Position numbers and translations under genes: made by a program. 28,994 bases of DNA from an uncultured Fretibacterium sp. (GTDB lineage: Bacteria; Synergistota; Synergistia; Synergistales; Aminobacteriaceae): assembly GCF_963548695.1 (NCBI RefSeq), contig NZ_CAUUWA010000030.1, positions 1 through 28,994 of the forward strand. The letters run 5' to 3'. Shown here in pieces: positions 23,618 to 28,994 of this stretch (position 1 is the stretch's first letter; each line of letters begins with the position of its first letter). The notes below the pieces were generated by a model that did not search any database, was not told the DNA's origin, and was given only the letters and a program-made list of their open reading frames with translations.

Positions 23618-23702
23618 AGAGAAGCGCTGGAGACCTTTGCCTATAGATATTTTGCATATATTATTGGCAAAATATGCATTTTGTTTTAATCAGCGCTTCC
23701 CT
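23618..23702 (+). repeat. Palindromic MITE-like element, copy C
   Basis: This 85-bp copy runs in the same direction as copy A. Arms GAGAAGCGCTG and CAGCGCTTCCC are flanked by TA. The 21 bases to its left (23597-23617) match the right flank of copy B inverted, so B and C share more than the palindrome itself. Confidence 0.87.
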
Positions 23703-24002
23703 AAATCCTGTCCCGCCTTCCGCAGTCATTCCGTTGTCTGCTTGGGTGTAACACCTCCCAATAAGCGGTGTCTCTGAGGGCTTAGGCCGTAGGTCGCAAT
23801 CCATGCCTAAGTCGAACGGTGAGCATGAAACTGTCCGAAACTCTGGAGCCATACCGTAATAAAAATACCATAAAGGGCAATCTACTTCTACTCCCCTGTT
23901 GAGAAGAAGCCGCGAAGGGGGAGCGTGAGCGGCCACCGTTTTTATCGGCTATGAGGTGAGCGCCCGTCAGGCGAGGAAATGAGCCCGGGCAGGAATCGTC
24001 CC
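23703..24002. other. Non-coding stretch with several nested stems, identity unknown
   Basis: No credible protein is encoded in this 300-bp gap. Complementary segments suggest a folded RNA or its remnant: GGTGT/ACACC at 23745-23755, GCTTAGGC/GCCTAAGT at 23780-23787 and 23805-23812, ACGGT/ACCGT at 23816-23820 and 23853-23857, and GCCGC/GCGGC at 23909-23913 and 23929-23933. The style recalls domain I of a group II intron, but no domain V or reverse transcriptase is present, so that is only a guess. Confidence 0.3.
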
Positions 24003-25211
24003 TCATAGGGGCGGCGCGATGGGCGCTCCATTCAGCTCCAGCACGGCCTGGACGAAAAAGCCCGCCCCAACGGGAAGAGCCTCTTCATCAAAGACGAAGG
24101 TGGGACTGTGGAACCTGGTCGGCTCTTTGCCCACCTGTCGGATGCCCAGCCGAGCGAAACAGGAAGCCGGAATCTTTTCGCAGTAGCAGGCGTAATCCTC
24201 CGAACCCATGCGCGCCTGGCTCATCGTCTTGACGTGTTCTTCGCCGAGCAGCTTCGCGGCAGCGGAACGCATGGCGTGGACCACGTCGGGATCGTTGACC
24301 AGAGGCGGTACCCCGTAAGTGTAGTCAAGCTCATGAGTGCAATTGTATCCGGCAACGATGGAGCCAATCATGTGGTCCATCATATCCCTGATCCTGCTGC
24401 GGCTCGTTGGGGATTGACAGCGGATAGAGCCGCCAAAGGTCACTTCAGCGGGAATGATGTTCTTCGCCGTTCCGCCGTGGAGGGTACAAATTGAGAGGAC
24501 GACGGGATCGACGGCGTTGAATTGACGGGTGATCAGGCTCTGCAGCGACATGACGCAGTTTGCCGAGGCAAGCAGGGCGTCTGCGCCTGAATTGTGGGGG
24601 TATGCGCCGTGTCCGCTGACGCCCTTGACGGTGACGGAGAACGTGTCGGAGGAGGCCATGCTGGGGCCTTCGCGGAAGGCAATGTCGCCCGTAGCGAATT
24701 CAGCGATACCGTGCTGACCGAGGATGACGTCCACGGTGGGGTTCTCAAGGCAACCGAGGCGAATCATCAGTTCCGATCCTCCAAGGGTTTCTTCGGCAGG
24801 TTGAAAGATGAGTTTGACCACACCAGTGAAGCGATCGCGCATCGACGTGAGGATTTTTGCAGCCCCCAGGAGCATTGCGGTATGAGCGTCGTGACCGCAG
24901 GCGTGCATCACACCTGCAACTTCCGATGCATCGGGGACCGCAGCCTCCTCCTGGATTGGCAGGGCGTCCATATCGGCCCTGAGGGCGATCACCTTGCCAG
25001 GTGCATCTTTGCGACCGCGAACGATTCCCACGACGCCGACCCGCGTGTCTATGGGCTGGAGTTCAACGCCAAGTTTTTTCAGTTCGGAACGGACGAAGGC
25101 CGCGGTTTCGATTTCGTGCATGCCAAGTTCGGGATGACGGTGAATGCGGCGTTTGCATTCCACGAGGTAGTTCCGTATACATCGTGCCTTCTCCAGGATC
25201 TCTGAAGCCAT
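24003..25211 (-). CDS. M20-family metal-dependent amidohydrolase (second copy)
   Basis: This 402-residue M20D enzyme shows RRIHRHPELG near the N-terminus, ALRADMDALPIQE (residues 77-88), the metal-binding HACGHDAHTA (103-112; Cys105, His107), FQPAEETLGG (136-145) and GQHG (His167). The C-terminal MGSEDYACYCEKIP is also conserved. It is closer to the standard family pattern than the M20 gene at 16133 (QPAEE intact) and clearly not a recent duplicate. I chose ATG 25209-25211 behind AGGAGG; the frame continues 55 codons upstream without homology. It stands alone, divergent from the regulator and UroD-like genes. Substrate is probably an N-acyl amino acid or small peptide. Confidence 0.9.
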   Translation of the reverse strand: MASEILEKARCIRNYLVECKRRIHRHPELGMHEIETAAFVRSELKKLGVELQPIDTRVGVVGIVRGRKDAPGKVIALRADMDALPIQEEAAVPDASEVAGVMHACGHDAHTAMLLGAAKILTSMRDRFTGVVKLIFQPAEETLGGSELMIRLGCLENPTVDVILGQHGIAEFATGDIAFREGPSMASSDTFSVTVKGVSGHGAYPHNSGADALLASANCVMSLQSLITRQFNAVDPVVLSICTLHGGTAKNIIPAEVTFGGSIRCQSPTSRSRIRDMMDHMIGSIVAGYNCTHELDYTYGVPPLVNDPDVVHAMRSAAAKLLGEEHVKTMSQARMGSEDYACYCEKIPASCFARLGIRQVGKEPTRFHSPTFVFDEEALPVGAGFFVQAVLELNGAPIAPPL

Positions 25212-25327
25212 GATCTTCCTCCTGACTTTTCTTTTGCACCCGCCGAGAAGAGTATTGCACTTCTGGGGGGCTGAGGGCAACCTGATAGCGCGTAACGAAC
25301 GACCTGTACTAAGAGGTATCGGGTATA

Positions 25328-25357
25328 TTGTATACAAATTTACCTCCTCTGTATAAT
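25328..25357 (+). promoter_or_regulatory. Promoter with overlapping GntR-type operator
   Basis: TTGTAT (25328-25333) and a perfect TATAAT (25352-25357) are separated by 18 bases and point right. The -35 lies inside the palindrome TTGTATACAA (25328-25337), which resembles operators of FCD-type GntR regulators. A GntR gene lies downstream in the same direction, so autoregulation is likely. The site is also about 120 bases upstream of the leftward M20 start and could affect it. Confidence 0.55.
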
Positions 25358-25606
25358 TGGATGAAGCGTCTAACATCAGAGATTAAATCCATGCTCTTAG
25401 TTTTATCCTTGGCAATGGGAGAATAAGTGTGCTCTTTTCCATATTTATTAAGAAATGATGAGGGATTGAAGTGTTTTGTCCTCGTGGGGCTGCTGCGCTC
25501 TGTCACATTGAAAAAGTTCCAGCGGGCTTGTATTTTGTATATTATTTGTTAAAATCAGAAACGCTGTGGATACTATTTGGAGATGATGCATTTTTGTTCC
25601 CGCGTG

Positions 25607-25644
25607 CGGTGGGCTTGGGTTCCAACGGTGGGCTTGGGTTCCAA
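25607..25644 (+). repeat. Perfect 19-bp tandem duplication
   Basis: CGGTGGGCTTGGGTTCCAA occurs at 25607-25625 and again at 25626-25644, in the leader between the promoter and the truncated binding-protein gene. Confidence 0.9.
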
Positions 25645-25740
25645 TGGATGTGTCCACGACGCAATACGGTTACTTTAGGGGAAGTGAAGCAGAGATTCGT
25701 TGTTTGGACGATCTTAATTTCAGGAAAGAGTCCCTTGTTT

Positions 25741-25938
25741 ATGAAGAAGACATTCACTCTTTGTTTTGCTCTGACGATGTTGTATGCCAGGGTGACCTTT
25801 GCAGCTTCGCGGGGTGAAACCCTTCGCGTCGGAGTTTCCATCGACGAGAAGAATTTTGACCCGCAGAATGTGGTCGATACCCATTCCTATCGAGAGGCCT
25901 TGGCCTTTGCGAGGGGGAAAGTCGAGCGCTATGCTTAA
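25741..25938 (+). pseudogene. Truncated ABC solute-binding protein (signal peptide plus first strand)
   Basis: The 65-codon frame starts with a normal signal peptide (MKKTFTLCFALTMLYARVTFA). The N-terminus of a family 5 peptide-binding protein follows: ETLRVGVSIDEKNFDPQNVVDTHSY, seen as LRVGVSIDEKNFDPQ and VVDTHSY. It resembles the start of the intact protein encoded at 14388 (LGLPGDAKTLDPHQAVDT). After about residue 51 homology ends, and the frame stops eight bases inside the regulator gene. A full-length member has about 500 residues, so ~90% is missing. Deletion between this gene and the regulator is the simplest explanation. Confidence 0.7.
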
Positions 25939-26647
25939 AGACGGCAAACGCACCATGAACAAGCAGGTGTATTTGAGTTTGCGCAGCGACATCCTCTCCG
26001 GACGGTATCGTGACGGGCAACAATTGTTGCAGGCCGAACTGGCGGAGGAATACCACGTCAGCCGCATACCCGTTCGCGAGGCGCTGATGCAGCTTTCCAG
26101 TGAGGGGTTAGTGCAGATCATCCCCTACAAGGGGGCGATCGTCGCCTCCTTGTCCATCGAGGAGCTGCACGAGATATTCGAGATCCGCTATGCGCTGGAG
26201 TCCTTGATCTTGCGTTACGTCGTGCAGAACATCACGGAGGGATCGGCTGCGCGAGTTCATAACCTGCTCCTGGAATCGACGCAGACACCGCCGGAAAGGC
26301 GAAGCCGCAAGACAAACTGGGAGTTTCACCGCGCGCTTTATGAAATTGCGGGAAAGCCCCGTCTACTGGAGCTGATCGAGTCGCAGTACAACAAGATCGA
26401 TCGCTACGTCCAGATGGATATTACTTTGCCGAACGTGCAGGAGAACGCCTTTAAATCCCATGACGCGATCCTTCAGGCCTGCCGGGTCGGCGATGCAGTG
26501 GAGGCGACCGTGTTGCTTCACGAACACATGGTGACGGCGCTTCGCCGCCTTGACCGCTTCCTGCAGCAGGAGGAAGTCCGCGCTCCAGAATCGGAGCGAT
26601 CGACCACGCTTTTTATGCCGCTGATCAATCGTCGCGTGCTGCGGTAG
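25931..26647 (+). CDS. GntR-family transcriptional regulator, FCD domain
   Basis: This 238-residue regulator has an N-terminal winged helix (MNKQVYLSLRSDILSGRY, then LLQAELAEEYHVSRIPVREALMQLSSEGLV, broken here as LLQAELAEEYHVSR and IPVREALMQL, then PYKGAIVASL). The FCD effector domain follows, with EIFEIRYALESLI, NWEFHRALYEIAG and HDAILQACRVGD; the FCD histidines that hold a metal are present (FHRAL, SHDAI, HEHM). ATG 25931 was chosen, overlapping the remnant upstream; ATG 25955 is an alternative. A matching TTGTATACAA palindrome lies 600 bases upstream. Likely targets are its own unit and the M20 gene. Confidence 0.9.
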   Translation: MLKDGKRTMNKQVYLSLRSDILSGRYRDGQQLLQAELAEEYHVSRIPVREALMQLSSEGLVQIIPYKGAIVASLSIEELHEIFEIRYALESLILRYVVQNITEGSAARVHNLLLESTQTPPERRSRKTNWEFHRALYEIAGKPRLLELIESQYNKIDRYVQMDITLPNVQENAFKSHDAILQACRVGDAVEATVLLHEHMVTALRRLDRFLQQEEVRAPESERSTTLFMPLINRRVLR

Positions 26648-26730
26648 CGCTTGGGGGACCGGCGAATGTCGTCCAGCGCGCGATAGGAGGATTCGTGACA
26701 TCACACTACAAATTCAGGAGGTTCTATCAC

Positions 26731-27720
26731 ATGTTGACGCACAAGCAGAGGATCGAAAACGCCCTTGCGCTGAAAGAGAACGACCGCACGCCCTACAGCA
26801 TGTGGATGCACTATCCCAATCGCGACCGTCATCCCCGCCGCTTGGCCGAACTGGCGCTGAGGGCGCAGAGGGAGTACGATCTGGACTTTATCAAGTACAT
26901 GCCCTTTGGACTTTACACCACCATCGACATGGGCGTCGATCTTGACGTGTACGAGGGCTTTGAAAAAGCCCCCACTCAGCATGAGCCCGTCATCAAGGAC
27001 GTCAAGGACTGGGATCGCATTCGTCCTCTCGACGGAACCCGGGGTGAGTACGCCGTCGTCCTGGAATCGCAGCGTATTCTCATGGAGATGCTGGAGGAAC
27101 ACGTGCCCTTCCTGCAGACACTTTTCAGTCCGGCCACCACATTAGCGAAGATGTGTTCTCCAGCCGAGCTGGTCAGACATATGCGCGAGGACCCCGCTCG
27201 CGTCCACCGCGTGCTGGAGATGGTCACGGACACCACGATTCAATTTGCCCGCGCTTCCGCCGACTTGGGTGCGGATGGATTCTTCTATGCCTCGCAGCTT
27301 TCGGGGCGTCAGACGATGGAGAAAACCGAGTACGAGGCGTTTGTCGAAAAGTATGACCTTGCGATCCTAAACGCCGTTAAGGACAGGACCTGGTTTAACG
27401 TACTGCACCTGCACGGCGCCCAGGTGCGCATCGACGAAGTCCAGCATTACCCTGTGCAGGGGCTGAGTTGGCACGACCGCGATGATGGTCCCTCGATGGA
27501 GGAGGTTCGCAAGTACAGCACAAAGGCGTTCGTTGGGGGCCTCAGCTGGGGCGAGAATTGGCTGACCAAGACGGAGGAACAGGTTGTCGGTGAGGTGCGG
27601 GAGATGTGCGGTCGCCCCGGCCTGATCCTGGGGCCGGGTTGCGTGATCGAGCCGCATACCCCGAAGAAGTTCCTGGAGCTGGTCCATAAGACGGTCGTTG
27701 AGCGTTCGTGTTGTCGCTGA
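26731..27720 (+). CDS. UroD-like protein, probable methyltransferase-type (not HemE)
   Basis: This 329-residue protein belongs to the uroporphyrinogen decarboxylase/cobalamin-linked methyltransferase superfamily. It starts MLTHKQRIENAL, shows DLDFIKYMPFG and ADLGADGFFYASQ, and ends GLILGPGCVIEPHTPKKF. The porphyrin-binding RQAGR segment that follows the first strand in true HemE is absent (here PYSMWMHYPNRDRHPRR), so heme synthesis is unlikely. AGGAGG sits nine bases before ATG 26731; the upstream ATG-less extension is not conserved. The next gene is a cysteine-desulfidase-family enzyme 30 bases later, which suggests sulfur or one-carbon chemistry. Substrate unknown. Confidence 0.8.
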   Translation: MLTHKQRIENALALKENDRTPYSMWMHYPNRDRHPRRLAELALRAQREYDLDFIKYMPFGLYTTIDMGVDLDVYEGFEKAPTQHEPVIKDVKDWDRIRPLDGTRGEYAVVLESQRILMEMLEEHVPFLQTLFSPATTLAKMCSPAELVRHMREDPARVHRVLEMVTDTTIQFARASADLGADGFFYASQLSGRQTMEKTEYEAFVEKYDLAILNAVKDRTWFNVLHLHGAQVRIDEVQHYPVQGLSWHDRDDGPSMEEVRKYSTKAFVGGLSWGENWLTKTEEQVVGEVREMCGRPGLILGPGCVIEPHTPKKFLELVHKTVVERSCCR

Positions 27721-27750
27721 TATTGGGTGCTGGAGAGTTCAGGAGGACCT

Positions 27751-28994
27751 ATGTTCACCATCACTGAGTTTCTGCATGAAGAAGTAAAGCCGGCGCTGGG
27801 CTGTACCGAGCCGGGTGCGGTGGCGCTGGCGGTCGCTAAGGCATGTGAGCAGTTGAGCGCGCGAGCGGAGCGATTGGAGGTTGTCGTCAGCGACAACATC
27901 TTTAAGAACGGCATCGCTGTCGGAGTGCCGGGGACCGACGGCGCGCGCGGCAACGAGATCGCCGCGGCGTTGGCGGTGTTCTGCGGCCACAGCGCCTACA
28001 GCCTTGAGGTGCTGAAGGACGCGACTCCCGATGACCTCCAGGAAGCCAGAGCGTTTATCGACGACGGCAAACTGACGCTGACGGCCAATGGTCAGGGCGG
28101 CGTCTATGTCAAGGCGAGGGCTTTCGCCGGCGGAGAGACGGGGATGGCTGTGATCGAGCAGACGCACGGCAACATCACGCTTGTGAAAAAAGACGACACG
28201 GTCGTCTTTGAGGCCGTGCCCTCCTGCGACTCTGCCGTGTCAAAGATGGCCGCAAAAAACGCCTCTGCCTCCATTCCCGACCAGGTGAAGGCGATGGGCT
28301 TTGAAGAGCTGGTTGCGCTGGCCGGCCGGCTGTCCTCAGAAGATGTGGACTACGTGTGGGGTGGCATCGAGATGAACCTGCGCATCTCGGACTTCGGCTT
28401 TGACCACAAGGTCGGGCTTGGCCTGGGGCGAACCGTTAGGGACTCGGCCGGTGTGAACTATCGCAGCGATTTGGCCGCTCAGGTGAAGGCGATCTCCGCC
28501 GCAGCCTCCGACGCGCGCATGGCGGGCGTGGCGCTGCCCGTGATGAGCAGCGCGGGCAGCGGTAATCACGGCATCACCGCCATCCTGCCGGTCTACGTGG
28601 TGGGCATGGCACATCACAAGTCCCGTGAGGAGATTGCCTGCGCTGTGGCCTACAGCCACCTGGCGACGAGCTTCGTCAAAAGCCGCATGGGACGCCTTAG
28701 CCCCGTCTGCGGCTGCGCGGTAGCGGCGGGTGCGGGTGCAGCCGCAGGCATCGTGAACGTCCTGGGCGGCACAGACGTGCAGGCGCAGAAGGCCATGGAA
28801 CTGGTACTGGGCAACATCACGGGTATGCTCTGTGACGGTGCGAAGGAATCCTGTGCACTCAAGGTTGGCACGGGAGCGACCGAGGCCTTTTATGCGGCGC
28901 AGATCGCCCTGGCAGGTGGCGGGATGGCGGTGTCCCAGGGCGTCGTTGACGTGAACAGCTTCACGCGCACGGCGGAGAACGCGGCGCGGCTGAA
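27751..28994 (+). CDS. L-cysteine desulfidase-family protein (UPF0597/CyuA-like), 3' end outside window
   Basis: 414 codons are visible of an expected ~430. Family features include the N-terminal VKPALGCTEPGAVALAVAK, FKNGIAVGVPGT, SSAGSGNHGITAILPV, GRLSPVCGCAVAAGAGAAAG and ITGMLCDGAKESCALKV. The conserved cysteines (in GCTEP, VCGC, LCDGAKESC) are those thought to hold an iron-sulfur cluster in related desulfidases. CyuA-type enzymes split L-cysteine to pyruvate, sulfide and ammonia; some relatives may use serine. AGGAGG precedes ATG 27751. It is probably co-transcribed with the UroD-like gene. Confidence 0.88.
   Translation, partial: MFTITEFLHEEVKPALGCTEPGAVALAVAKACEQLSARAERLEVVVSDNIFKNGIAVGVPGTDGARGNEIAAALAVFCGHSAYSLEVLKDATPDDLQEARAFIDDGKLTLTANGQGGVYVKARAFAGGETGMAVIEQTHGNITLVKKDDTVVFEAVPSCDSAVSKMAAKNASASIPDQVKAMGFEELVALAGRLSSEDVDYVWGGIEMNLRISDFGFDHKVGLGLGRTVRDSAGVNYRSDLAAQVKAISAAASDARMAGVALPVMSSAGSGNHGITAILPVYVVGMAHHKSREEIACAVAYSHLATSFVKSRMGRLSPVCGCAVAAGAGAAAGIVNVLGGTDVQAQKAMELVLGNITGMLCDGAKESCALKVGTGATEAFYAAQIALAGGGMAVSQGVVDVNSFTRTAENAARL

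Larger units (their letters stand above)
25212..25740. other. Divergent intergenic region
   Basis: These 529 AT-richer bases separate the leftward M20 gene from the rightward genes. They contain the promoter/operator at 25328-25357 and a 19-bp tandem duplication at 25607-25644. I see no gene, although frames remain open in places. Confidence 0.55.

Noticed and set aside
23661..23936. A 91-codon leftward frame covering copy C and the structured gap
   Set aside because: It spans the palindromic repeat and has no domain, start signal or codon bias typical of the other genes; treated as chance.
25471..25740. Upstream extension of the truncated binding-protein frame (codons before ATG 25741)
   Set aside because: The signal peptide starts at 25741; the upstream codons run through the 19-bp duplication and show no homology.
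26731..27720. Annotating this as HemE, the heme-pathway decarboxylase
   Set aside because: The porphyrin-binding RQAGR region is absent and no other heme genes are nearby.

Overview
The window looks like part of the chromosome of an anaerobic, amino-acid- and purine-fermenting bacterium. The gene mix suggests a Synergistota-like or clostridial organism: purine deaminases with a molybdenum hydroxylase, a TRAP carboxylate transporter, an oligopeptide ABC importer, two M20 amidohydrolases, a cysteine-desulfidase-type enzyme and a bacterial microcompartment (BMC) shell protein. This assignment rests on gene content alone and is only moderately secure. No rRNA, tRNA, CRISPR array, phage or intact transposase was seen.

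Region 1 (1-13000, + strand, mostly GC-rich) is a purine-salvage/catabolism block. It opens with the end of a BMC-associated flavoprotein-like gene and a complete BMC vertex protein (EutN/CcmL family). Adenine deaminase follows, then a three-gene TRAP transporter of visibly lower GC. After that come an AzgA-type purine permease, guanine deaminase, a cyclase-family metal hydrolase and a four-subunit molybdenum hydroxylase (FAD, 2x[2Fe-2S], and a molybdopterin subunit split in two). Read together: purine bases are imported, adenine and guanine are deaminated to hypoxanthine and xanthine, and the hydroxylase oxidises the ring. The adjacent BMC genes raise the possibility that part of this chemistry is linked to a microcompartment.

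Region 2 (13000-14390) is a patchwork: a 5'-truncated Phd/YefM antitoxin remnant, a GntR regulator gene bracketed by two inverted copies of an ~86-bp palindromic element, and a run of strong hairpins. A third copy of the element lies at 23618-23702.

Region 3 (14388-21884, - strand) is a seven-gene peptide/amide unit transcribed leftward: two permeases, two ATPases, an unknown two-helix Cys-containing membrane protein, an M20 amidohydrolase and a peptide-binding protein. A 33-bp near-perfect palindrome lies upstream of it.

Region 4 (22119-25740, - strand genes) has a CNNM/CBS/CorC membrane protein, a structured intergenic stretch of unknown identity and a second M20 amidohydrolase. Region 5 (25328-28994, + strand) starts with a good promoter overlapping a TTGTATACAA palindrome. 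It continues with a truncated solute-binding-protein remnant, a second GntR regulator, a UroD-like (methyltransferase-type) protein and a cysteine desulfidase-family gene that runs off the right edge.

Short perfect tandem duplications (units of 6, 9, 12, 15 and 19 bp) recur throughout, several next to start codons or inside coding sequence.
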